A stretch of 64,000 nucleotides of DNA, from the NCBI GenBank assembly GCA_032358255.1, contig JAULBX010032257.1, positions 1 through 64,000 on the forward strand, in the 5' to 3' direction. Both the position numbers and the translations under genes were made by a program. The stretch is from Heterotrichella gracilis (Eukaryota; Sar; Xanthophyceae; Tribonematales; Xanthonemataceae). The notes under the pieces were generated by a model. That model was given only the letters and a program-made list of their open reading frames with translations. It was not told the origin of the DNA and made no database searches. The first letter of the stretch is position 1; the number at the start of each line of letters is the position of its first letter. This document shows positions 23,183 through 33,391 of this stretch, piece by piece.

Positions 23183-26100
23183 ATGGCCCTCTTCATAGGC
23201 GTAGACGTGGGCACCCAGGGAGTCAAGGCTGTTGTGTACGATTCTGTGTCCCACGCGGTGGTCTCCACAGCATCCTGCCAGTACGACATCATCAGGACTG
23301 ACAGCCCAGGCAGGGCCGAGCAGGACCCTGCAACGTGGATCGAGGTAAGCGTGCACATTAATAACCCACTGGCAACGTAGACAGCGGTAGATGCTGGTAC
23401 TCTTGCTTGCCCACCGTTTAGCTTAGTGTCGCCAATGCATGCATATCCAGCCTGCACTTTGATGTGGCATGGCCGACACATGCCAGGAAGGCCATGTTGT
23501 GTTTCTCATGCGTTTGCAACCAATTCACCAAACACCCACCCAGCAACCAGTAGAATCTATTCAAACCATGCGTCAGTTGCAAACTACCACGTACAACATC
23601 TGTATGTCAGTGTACTGATGTAGCCCGGTGCCTGCAGGGAGGCGTTGCCGCCATCACGCAGGCCCTGCAGCACGTCAACAGGAGCGCAGTGATGGGCATG
23701 GGCGTGAGCGGGCAGCAGCATGGGTTTGTGCCGCTGGACGCAGAAGGCCAGGTGGGTGGGTAGACCGAAGCTGAAAATGTCCACTTATTACTATTTATGT
23801 ATTATTATTGGCTTGTGATCCACCCAGGGGGATAGACGACGCACGCACCCAGGATGTTAAGCTCGTTTACCAACTTAATAACAATTTATTGAATAAATTT
23901 CCTCAGGTTGCATTTTGCCACTTGCAATGGCTAGACTAGTCGCCCTGATCGCCTACACTCCTGACCATCGCCGCGAAATGACATGCAACAAAATGTACTA
24001 CTTAGTGGCATTGCAAACGCACTGCCAAATGACCCCATGCCTGCAGGTCATTCGCCATGCCAAGCTGTGGTGCGACGTGGAGAGCGCCACCGAGGCGGCG
24101 GAGCTGTCTCAGGCCTGGGGATGGACCCTGGTTCCGGGGTTTACCGCCTCCAAGATCCTGTGGCTGAAGAGGCACGAGCCGGAGAACTTTGCCAGGCTGG
24201 CGCACGTGCTGCTGCCCCATGACTACTTCAACTACTACCTTACCGGGAAGATGGTGATGGAGGTAATTTATTTAAAAACCAATATTAGTATTTCTACGAA
24301 CCATTTCCCTCTCTCTATTAAAAAATATGTGGATAGGTTTGCATCCCGCTTGAAAGCAAAATTAGCAGTCTCTGAAGACAGTAAGACATGCCACAAATAC
24401 GTGGATAGACCAGCATGCAGCTTGAATCCAGGGGAATGAAGTGTGCTACTTGCCAATGTGGCACAGCAACCTTACAGGATAAAGCACACACCCAATCTGA
24501 CTCCTCGCGCCCTCGTCACGCCCTCGCATGATCCTCCCCTTGCAGTGCGGCGATGCCAGTGGCACCGGAGTGTTTGACACAGTAGGCAGGTGTTGGGACA
24601 CAGCCCGCATGGCGACGATCGACCCAGCCCTCCACACCATGTTTCCAGCTCTGATCGGTCCCGATGATGCCATCGGCCACCTTACGGCTGATGCTGCTGC
24701 AGCCTTGGGTTTGAACCCATCGGTCATCGTTTCACCAGGTAGGGATTGGGGCGGGTAGGGTTTTGGGTGTAGGGTTCAGGGATTAGGATTATGCTGAGCC
24801 CCTTGCTTTGCTAGCCCCTCTTCCGTAATATAATCAGAGCACGTTCAAGGACAGTATTGGTGACTTTCCTTCTGTCTTTCTAGGCAGTGGGGATAATATG
24901 ATGAGTGCGCTGGGAGCAGGCGCTGTGGAGGAGGGGGTGTGGGTTGCATCACTGGGGACCAGCGGCACCCTGTTTGGGGCTTCTGAGAAAGCTGTGCTGG
25001 ACCCCAGCGGCAGCATCGCCCCCTTCTGTGATGCCACTGGCCGGTGGATGCCGCTGCTGTGCACCATGAACTGCACAGGGCTACTGGAGGAGGTGCGCCG
25101 GTCCCTTCATGTCGCTGTTATGTGGTGATATGATTTTAAAGGCTATTGCAATGTATTCCACATAAAGGTGAAAATAGAACTTTAGGTCACAAACAAAGAA
25201 AATCAATGCATGCTAGAAATTACTAGGGTTTAGGACTAACTTTAGGTAGATGTACGCAACTTATACACAAAGTACGTAAGGAATAATGTGTAATATAAGG
25301 CTTACCCCTCATGCATCGCAGGTTTGCACCGCGTCCTTCATCAATTAACACGCCATGATATGCATACATCAAAGTCTATGATTTGACCCAGACATCCACT
25401 CCACCTGTGCTGCAGGTGCGCGCCGCGTTCTCCACCGACCAGCATGCCATGGACCATGATGCGCTCACCAGCCTGGCGGAGCGCGAGCCCCCTGGCTGCT
25501 CAGGCATGACCTACCTGCCCTACATGACTGGGGAGCGCACACCAAACTGGCCGCATGCGTCCGGGGCGCTGCTTGGTGCGCTGGGTTGACAGGGTTGACA
25601 GCACAAGTACAAAGCCAAATGTGGAACAGCGTGCATGCACTTCCTGTGTGTGACATTGTGGAGTAATGAATCTGAATAATCCTTGAAAATGCAAGCTTGA
25701 AAAAAGTGGGGCATTTCTTAAGATGCTCTTGACAAAAACATTCCTAGAAAATAGGAGAAGAAATAGTATTCCGCTGCGCACACAGGGCTGCGCCCGGGGA
25801 TGCTGCGGCCGGGCCTGCTGTACCGATCCGCGATGGAGGGAGCAACCTTCTCCCTGCTAGCGGGGTTGAGGGCCATGGAGCGCCATGGCGTGAGCGCGTG
25901 TGAGCTGAGGCTGGTGGGCGGTGGCAGCAACAACAGGCTGTGGCGGCGCATGATGGCGGATGCCTTCCGGCTGCCCATCCGGCTGCCCACGCAGCCTGAG
26001 TCGGCGGCGCTGGGCGCTGCACTGCAGGTGGGTGCCGGGGGTGGGTTTAGGGTTCAGGGCCTTCACAATGCTGCATTGCATGCGGATTTGGTTATTTGGT

Positions 26101-26682
26101 ACGCGTGTCTTAGCGGAAGTTGTTTGTGAGTTACAGCTATATGCATAGGGAGTTGGGCACTGCATCCAGTCTCTGGATGATCCAGGTGCATATTTCTCCT
26201 AGTTGTGGGTATTGTGTGCCATGGCGCGCATGGTGTGACATGTTGGATTGGGGGAGGGGTGCTGCTGTTTGATTACGATGGAATTCAACTGTTGTCCATG
26301 GGCTTCCTATTTGTACTGTTGACAACCAATTTGCAGGCTGCGGCAGTGACGCAAAGCATTCCGGTGGCAGAGTACGTGGCGCGGTACCCGCCGCCAATGT
26401 CAGACGAGGTATGTGATGCAGCTGTTTTCCATTGGCCTGGTGCACACAATTGTTAACACTGCTCAGCATGTTAACACTGCTCAGCATATTGCATGTCATG
26501 GCATGCTGTCATGCCCTTGGGATGTCACATGGTTACAAGAAAATTCCGGCTGCAAAAAATGTCAACCAATGTACTGCTTGATGTAGGTGGTGGAGCCTGA
26601 TCCAAGTGTGGCAGCTGCATACGCGGAGGCCTTCAGGAAGCACCAGGAACTGGGAGAGAAACTGTTTGGCAACTCGGTGTAG
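23183..26682 (+). CDS. Xylulokinase (FGGY carbohydrate kinase), 487 aa
   Basis: Exons: 23183-23344, 23638-23751, 24047-24262, 24546-24738, 24884-25092, 25416-25575, 25786-26027, 26337-26408, 26587-26682; phases close to 487 aa, usual for the family. It phosphorylates D-xylulose to xylulose-5-phosphate for the pentose phosphate pathway. Visible motifs: N-terminal phosphate loop GVDVGTQGVKAVVYD, substrate segment GVSGQQHGFVPLD, KLWCDVES, catalytic Asp in SGDNMMSALGAG, nucleotide segment ASLGTSGTLFG, and GGGSNNRLWRRMMAD. The sequence looks closer to bacterial XylB-type kinases than to animal ones. An in-frame ATG at 22991 adds 64 residues rich in Ser/Arg/Lys and poor in acid, which could be an organelle transit peptide, so localisation is open. 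Tail-to-tail with VMA21. No exon echoes were found in its introns. Confidence 0.93.
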
Positions 26683-26868
26683 AACATAGAAAGGGCGACG
26701 TAATGGGTGCGGGCAGCAGTAGCAGGCTGCAGCAGCGACCGCATACAGCTCTGCGCTTGATTCATGCAATGAAAATGCTGGAGGCAATGATGCGCGAGCC
26801 GCATGTTTGTGATCTATCCTCCCTCTGTGTCCAACCAGATTGTCAAGCCAGTGCAATCCTCTTTTCCC

Positions 26869-27746
26869 CTAGTCTCGCTTGTCTTGTTCCTCTTGAGGTG
26901 GCACGCCAGGAGTCTTGTATGCTTGATACACATACGCGCCTAGAACCTGTGGCAATAAACATAATAGTTGTGAAGAAACATGTGGCTGTAAGAATGACCC
27001 ACATTTATGGGATTTTTAATGACAAGAACCACACCAACAAGGGAGACACAAGGAACTGCAAGATAACAGAATTCACTCTGTTCAACTACTGCACAGTGCA
27101 GAGAGCAGTGGTCCAGACCCAGACCTGCCAGGTGTCCACGTGCACTGCCACCTTGATGCGGCGTGTAGGGTTTAGGGTTTAGTGTCTGTCACGCACGGCT
27201 CCAAAGTGGATGTAAAGTCCATCGTGTGGGTGCACGAGTGGGTGCACATGGTTGAGCACAGCAGGAAAACACCAAGTGGGTGCGAACGTGATGCGCAGAC
27301 TGGGTAAGGCTTGAGCTCGAGAACTGGTAGGGTATTGGTAGGGTTTTGGTACGTTGGCACTGAGTGACGGGTATGATGCACCATATGATGGTTGGGCCGG
27401 GGAGAGCAGTGGTTCAGGCCAATCCTTACCAAGTGGACACATATGACTGCCATGACGCCAGCTACAATCGGCCTTCCATTGTCAGTGATGGTCCCCATCA
27501 TTGGCTCCAAAGCCACTGCGTAAGAATATCGTGAAATTGGCAGGATGATGTCCAATTCTGTTTGTCAACTAGCAAGTTGCGCATGAGAGAGGTGGTGTAG
27601 ATTATTTTGTGTGTGCACAGCACAACAGGTGACCACTCACGGTCAAGCTTGCCCTGTGTGAGGGCATAGAACATGGCCAGCGGCACCACCGCCAGCGCCA
27701 GCGAGAATATCAAAAGTTCTTGGACTGCAGCAGCTCCGGTTGCCAT
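26869..27746 (-). CDS. VMA21-like V-ATPase assembly factor, 89 aa
   Basis: Exons in minus order: 27746-27641, 27515-27430, 26946-26869 (270 nt, phases close). Two membrane spans: ELLIFSLALAVVPLAMFYAL and a second one around IVAGVMAVICVHLVLGAYVY, joined by a short lumenal loop ending TDNGRP. This is the VMA21 plan: an ER protein that chaperones assembly of the V-ATPase V0 sector. The tail PPQEEQDKRD is hydrophilic and near the C-terminal lysines of yeast Vma21, though not an exact dilysine signal. Length is in the family range of about 75-100 aa. Intron 2 holds a donor-side echo of exon 2 and a TTTAGGG pair. Convergent with xylulokinase (stops 186 bases apart), divergent from the TLC gene. Confidence 0.9.
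27103..27165 (-). repeat. Donor-side exon echo of VMA21 exon 2
   Basis: Minus strand copy of the end of exon 2 and the start of intron 2 (true junction at 27430). The shared ends are a GGCAGT(G/C)A core in the exon part and a CCACTGCTCTC block in the intron part. Divergence is about 30 percent and the GT donor is altered to GC. Confidence 0.7.
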
Positions 27747-28570
27747 ATTGAAACTTTTCCGTACAGCAGCAGTACCTAGCTTATCTCAACTTGTTTGAGA
27801 TGGGTTTCAATGCTGTGTCATCACCACCACCACCACCTGATGTGTGAACATTGTGGGTCCACAACCTCTGCCCAGGCCTGCTGTGACCCAGCTGCCTAAA
27901 TTTATGTAACGTATATTGCGGGTCACAGTGAGTACGAGCACAACTACTGTCAACGTTGTGACGATAGTGCAACATCACCCACGCCAAAACCGCGCCAAAC
28001 CAGGAGGGACAACCCAAAGTGGTGCTGTCTGTTACGCTGACAACCCTTTCTGTTTCTTCCAAACCTGCAACATGTGTTCTGCGCTGTAGACCGTTTGTAG
28101 CCGAAAGACCCTGGAGTGTTAAGCCTATACCACTTCAGTGCAACCGTGTATCCCGGGGGGGAATGCTTGAGGGTATTTACGGGTTCTGACAATGGCATAT
28201 ATATATCCGGTTGGGACACTGGTGCAAGTATCCCGTTCGACCTTAAAAGGACAACAAGCAGAGCAGCAACACGTTCTGCATATACGTGGGAAGCAGGCGG
28301 CCTGTCGCACAGCGTCTTCTGGGTATTGTTTCCACATTGCATCTTATTATGTGCTGTGGACGTTGCTGGGCGTGAGCTTGAACGGCCACTGACGTTCTTT
28401 ACTTGTTTACCAAACATATTTGTTTCCTTGCCTATTCATTTGTATCTGCGTCGCGGTTTCCTCGTTTGAAGGTTGCAAAACCGCACTCGCAGTTCTACAT
28501 TCAATCCTGTGAGCGCAGTGGGGGTAGCCACTAATACAGTTGGCAGACCTGAGCAAGGTTTCGTCGCACC
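27747..28570. promoter_or_regulatory. Divergent promoter region, VMA21 / TLC gene
   Basis: 824 bases between two divergent starts. Short open frames on both strands have no domain or splice logic and are not called. A short ATATATAT stretch at about 28198 could be a TATA-like element, which is inference only. Confidence 0.4.
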
Positions 28571-31394
28571 ATGCCGGGCATTCGTCCCTTGGAACACCAC
28601 GAACTCGCCACCGTGTTTTACTCTGGTGGTACGTCCATCATATGCATATGCATGCATAGTAACCCAACAGGCGTTCCATATGCATGCAAGCAGTCAGAGC
28701 CCAAGTCTGGTGCTATCAGCACCCTAAACCCTTCTATACGTTATGGCAGTGGCAAGGCATATGGTCCTAACGAGGGAATTAAAGTCCTTTCTTGACAGTA
28801 TCAACCCATTCCGTTTTGTATTGTTGGGGCAGTGGCAGGTGTCTTACCCTGTCAGGTCGCACGGTGGGTGTCCCCATCTTGTGTGCAAGGCTATGCACAG
28901 CCAATCAGAAGTGTGCCTTGCATACAACCACCACAGGGGTCAACTTCTCCCATACAGGCACCCAACCCTGTTGTGGTGTTCAACACCCTAAACCCTTTTG
29001 TTCATTTTGGCAGTGGCGGGTGCCTTGACGTGTGAGGTGGCGCGGTGGGCATCCTCCATCCTGTCACCCAGGATATGGACAGCCTACCGTGGTCTGGACG
29101 TTGCCAAGAGGCGCAACTGGGACACGCGCTGGTCCTCCACCCTGCACTCCCTGGTGGTCACGGCGCTGTCTGTGTGGCTCACGGTCTTCTCTGGCCTGTT
29201 CAAAGACGACAACCCTGATGAGGAGGTGCGTGGGAACCTTAAGGAGGGCACATATATATATAGTGCGTTTCCACAGGAACATGAACAGTACGGTGATGTT
29301 TATTGGCATGTATATTGCAGGGGTGCACTAGTGAACAAGATTTAACCTCCCTTGAACGTGATTCAACCTCCCTTAATTGTAATTCAACCCGTGATTAGTG
29401 CAGGTTAAGCACTAGGAAATGTGTGTGGTGCAGACGGGGCCTGTTGGGAGCCATGGGGGCACGCGTGCAGCAGGCTTGCATTCCTGGATGCTATTGTCGC
29501 CTCCATGGATGGTTCTGCATTGTGTGGCATCCTGATCCGGCACTAAGCAACGTGTGTTGGGTGCAGTTGGCGCCTATTTTCCGGACATCTTTCTGGACAT
29601 TCGCCACCCTGGGATACACCCTGGGATACTTCCTTCTGGATTTCTTCCTGCTGATCGTCTACTTCCCAACGGTGAGGGTTGACAGCTGTGCCACTGCAGC
29701 CACAGGAGGTTTAAGGGTGCTGATATTATACTTTGGTCCAATATTTGACAAGGTCAAAGACTTGACCATCTTTGGTCATGCTGCTTTGGTGGCCACATTG
29801 CAATTGAGTAGGAGGGAGATGGGGATCCACCAAGGGACGGTGCTGATGATCCATGTGCTGATTAACCTAAACTCATTTTAAAAATATCACTGTGGGCGGT
29901 ATGGAGATGGGCACCACCATGTAGCGGCCCTGGCGATCCATATGCTCAGCAGTTTAAATTTAACCAAAACAAAAATCTCTGCTAAATTCCTGCTGCTGTG
30001 GTGGCCACGTTGCAGTTGGGTGGCATGGAGATGGGCACGCACCATGTGGCGGCGCTGACGTGCGTGGCTGCATGCATCCTCCAGCCCCAGGCAGCAAACT
30101 ACACCCTTGCCATGCTGGCCACTGAGGTCACCACGCCATTCATCAACGTGAGGTGGTGGATGGATGAGGCGGTGAGTGACAAGGGCGTAGCACGTGCCTC
30201 TTCACCTTGGATTACCATGCCCTGCCTTCAGTGCCTGCTAGCCAAAAGAAACTGCTCTTATATATTGCGCCCTCGAAGCCTTTTCCCATGATTCTTCAAT
30301 GCTTTCGATGCCTCCATCCCCTGCCATGCGCCATGCTATAAGTACCTTGTGGACCCGCTACCAGCCCTGTGATTGAATGCCCAGTCAAATGGCATTAGCA
30401 CTGATGTCACCATGCCCTGCCTCCAATGTTTGCATACCCATGCCCCCTCAAAGTCTTCGGCCATGCCCTTGTAATGCTACTGATACCCTTCTTCCCTGCC
30501 ATGCTGTGAGCATCTTTTTGGGCCCTCCATCGAAATGCCTGATTCTGGAGATGTAACCCTGTAGGGCATGTGTGCAAGGGAATTTTCTGTGCATTATGTC
30601 CGTGAATGTACCCTGCAGGGCATGAGGAAGTCGCCCTGGTACTCCATCAACGGCGTGTTCATGCTGGTCTCCTGGACGCTCTTCCGCATCCTCATGTTCC
30701 CGCTGTTCTTCCACGACGTGTGGAAGCACAGGCAGGACATGCGCCACGTCACATGGCTCACCATCATACTCATCACCGCCATACCAACCCTCCTGTTTGC
30801 GCTTAACCTGGTTTGGTACCTCAAGATCGTGCGCGGGGCGCTCAAGCTGTTCTCTGGCAAGCTGAAAGCGGTAAGTAAGAGCCTGAATGGTAGAAAAAAC
30901 ATGTAAAAAATGCAATGCTGTGGGTCCCCGTCCGCCAGTGTGCATACCTTCCTTCCCTTTCTTTCTGGGGGATTGGTAGCTACTGTTGGCAAGCCTTGGC
31001 GATCAGTGTGTGGTCTGATCAATGCGAGTGGGACGTAGGGCGGTTTGTGCTGTTCTCTGGGAACTGAAAGTGATGAGTTTTTTGCCAGGTTATGCCATTG
31101 CTGTGGCTGTGGGTAGCCACAGTTTGCAAATAACGTACCCTGGGTGCGCAGTACGTGTGGGGTTTGGGGTGCGGTGAGAGGTGGGGCAGTGCCGGCTGGT
31201 GTTGCTGTCATCAGAGACACAGGGGGGGAGGTGTTTTGTGTTTTGAAGCCCTGTTACACGGTGGGTTGGGTGATTGGAGATGGGGCCCTTTTGGGTGGTG
31301 GCCTCACAACCTCCTCTTGATGCAGGATGATGATTTGAACGCCGGAAACAACATCTTCAGCCAGTCACCCAACACCAGTAAGAAGTTGATATGA
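28571..31394 (+). CDS. TLC-domain (TMEM56/TLCD4-like) membrane protein, 283 aa
   Basis: Exons: 28571-28628, 29014-29225, 29567-29671, 30016-30171, 30619-30870, 31326-31394; phases close. TRAM/LAG1/CLN8-type features: basic WDTRWSSTLHSLVVTAL at the start of the domain, FATLGYTLGYFLLDFFLLIV, the GTHHVAALT histidine pair, the acidic EVTTPFINVRWWMDE turn, and long hydrophobic helices around FMLVSWTLFRILMFPLFF and LTIILITAIPTLLFALNLVW. About six spans are likely. It ends SKKLI, where KKLI fits the KKxx ER-retrieval signal, so ER/early secretory membrane is inferred. TLC proteins act in ceramide synthesis or lipid sensing; the TMEM56 subgroup has no firmly assigned reaction. Introns 1 and 3 hold echoes of the following exons. 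Confidence 0.87.
28826..28902 (+). repeat. Exon echo of TLC exon 2
   Basis: Repeats the GGCAGTGGC acceptor and the first ~65 bases of exon 2 (29014 onward), with about 25 percent divergence. A weaker relic of the same boundary, preceded by CCCTAAACCCTTCT, lies near 28725-28770, making a ladder of two echoes before the real exon. Confidence 0.75.
29779..29950 (+). repeat. Two exon echoes of TLC exon 4
   Basis: 29779-29863 copies GTGGCCACATTGCAATTG and the following exon start. 29896-29950 copies GGTATGGAGATGGGCACC and onward. The true boundary is at 30016. Both copies carry stops or indels. Confidence 0.8.
30213..30520 (+). repeat. Tandem duplication inside TLC intron 4
   Basis: Two diverged copies, at about 30213-30335 and 30405-30500, share ATGCCCTGCCTXCA, the CCCTCXAAGXCTT stretch and CCATGCTXT(A/G)AG. 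The unit is about 195 bases and lies wholly in the intron. A small copy of the exon-5 acceptor (CCCTGTAGGGCATG) sits near 30558. Confidence 0.6.
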
Positions 31395-33391
31395 GGTTCA
31401 CCCCAGTCGGCACCCCTCCAAATTGCCACACTTGAGCCTGGAATGCTACAGATGTGACGCTAGCTCCGCCCAGTGGGGCATGGCATTGACTCTTGGAGAT
31501 CGATTTCGAATCTTGTGCTTTGTGCTTTCTATACAGTGCAGATCCTGTCCTGCCCAGATTGGGGCTAGTAATGCTGTGGATACGTTATGAGACAGTGTGA
31601 TTTGCATTTTCAGGTGGCTTGCTTCTGTAGTGTTTGCAAAATTGGCATAGGCGAGTGCGGTACCTCGGCGCGTTTCGCCCCACTCTATTTTTTGTATGCA
31701 ATAGTTTCATTGTTGTTGTTGGAAGGCATGCAGTTCAGGTTTTGCATGCAACATGCACCCATTTGATCGTGAAACGTTCAATTCCTTGTGGTCCTTAGCA
31801 AACAAGCCTTGCATGCATATCCTGTAGGACCCATGACCATTTTTTGCTATTTTTCTGTACCACGCCATGGTGTTCTGCACCTATGCTATGCTCCCCCCTT
31901 GTCGCTCTCAGACTGGTCCTAGGCACCATTTTGCTGCGATGGTCGTGCCCATGCTGCATGTTTTAGTGTGCTATTTTCTAAGAGGCATTCTTTTGGACTG
32001 GTATGCTGTCCAGATTGCTCCAGGACCTTCTCTACCAGGTGGTCCACCACAATATGTCCTGTAAGATACCCATGCAATCTTGTTGCAGCTGCTGGATTCA
32101 GGCACTGCCAGTAGGCTACGGTGAGAGACTGCAGTAGGGTTTTGACGAAAACATACTATAGGGTTCCTAGGGTAATCTTGATGCCATCGGATTTGGGACG
32201 ACGTCACCAGCTGGTGTCGGAGCTGTTGAGAAGACATGACCACAGAAACCTTTCAAAACGTCAAAACAGCAGGCATCGCCCCAATTGTATCCCTGTCTAT
32301 TGCAAAGAACCAGTCTATTGCCTCTTCGAGACGTGTCACACACGAAGTATGATTGCATGCTGCCAGTCAGCCCTCAGAAACTGCACAGCACCCACATGCA
32401 GCGAGAGTGCTAGTTCACGATATCAGCACAAGGGCTCCATGGACCGACCTGCTACTTGTCAAGGCGTCCACAGCGTTGGAGGCTTTGTACCGAGGACATC
32501 AACAAGACAGGTATGGGCTTTTGGTACCTGTGCTGCAAGTTGTGCATCGTTTGGGCTATGCAACACCACCCACGAGCGTTTGCAGAGCCAACTGGGCTGC
32601 ACACTATTCACACACAAAAAAAACGACATTTCTATTATGGTGGTAGTGTTTCATGGTTTATGCGTCTGCACAGTGGCATCGCCAGCACAGCCTGAGAGAT
32701 GCATGCATGCATATATCACTGACGAACAGTAGTGGACCTGAAGACGAGCCTTGGTTTCCCTCCTTGCTCTGCCCTCGGCTTCATAGATATTGACTGTCGG
32801 CTTGCGCATCTGTGCACCTCCTATCGATGTTGGCACATGCCTTTAACACGTGAAAAGCCACTCCAGCACATGAAATAGCACCCCATCCCATCCTTGCACC
32901 ACAGGCCTCAAGGCGGACCCTCCACACAACTCATGTGCTCCATCAAGGCAAGCCAGGCCGCAGCGACAACCCACTTAAGCACGACATACTTGACAAAGCA
33001 GAGCTGGAGATAAGCGGTAGGGGTGTGCACCAGCGTACACCAGTCAGTGCTGCCACCGCACGCAACAGAGCCAGCACTAAGCATAGGGGCGGCCATATGC
33101 TGTTTGGAACCAGGCTTGGATATGTATGGTGCAAATGGGAACGGTGTGGCGGTGCGCATGAGCCAAGCTGCTGTGGACCACTGCCTGGAACTTGTCACCC
33201 CAGTGGATATAGGATGCTGCCAATAGTGGTAGGAGCCATGTTGCCACTTCCACGCCCTCCCCACAACCCACTGACATTAGGAGGCGTATTTGCCTGTTAA
33301 CCATAGACCCGAAAGTCTACACCCAGTGCGTGCACTGATGCGCCTAGTCCTGAAAACCCTAGACTCTAAACCCTAAACCCACTGTGCGCAG
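31395..33391. other. Unresolved region upstream of the EF-hand gene
   Basis: The EF-hand gene must begin here, because its first confident exon needs a preceding base and has no start. Open stretches with protein-like character are the segment flanked by CAG and GTATGG at about 32400-32509 (RVLVHDISTRAPWTDLLL) and a frame around 33060-33225 (GAAICCLEPGLDMYG). I could not join either to the downstream exon in phase, so neither is called as coding. A 203-codon frame at 32121 has no domain. Confidence 0.4.

Noticed and set aside
24290-24430. Internal repeat in xylulokinase intron 3 as an exon echo
   Set aside because: The two copies (around ATGTGGATAGG and ACGTGGATAGA) match each other but not any exon edge, so it is an ordinary intronic duplication.
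32121-32732. 203-codon + strand frame
   Set aside because: No domain and composition unlike neighbouring exons. A possible splice exon overlaps it in another frame.
33060-33226. Class III nucleotide cyclase-like fragment (GLDMYGANGNGVAVRMSQAA)
   Set aside because: Only a vague likeness to the DYxGxxVNxAAR region; catalytic residues and the rest of the domain are absent.
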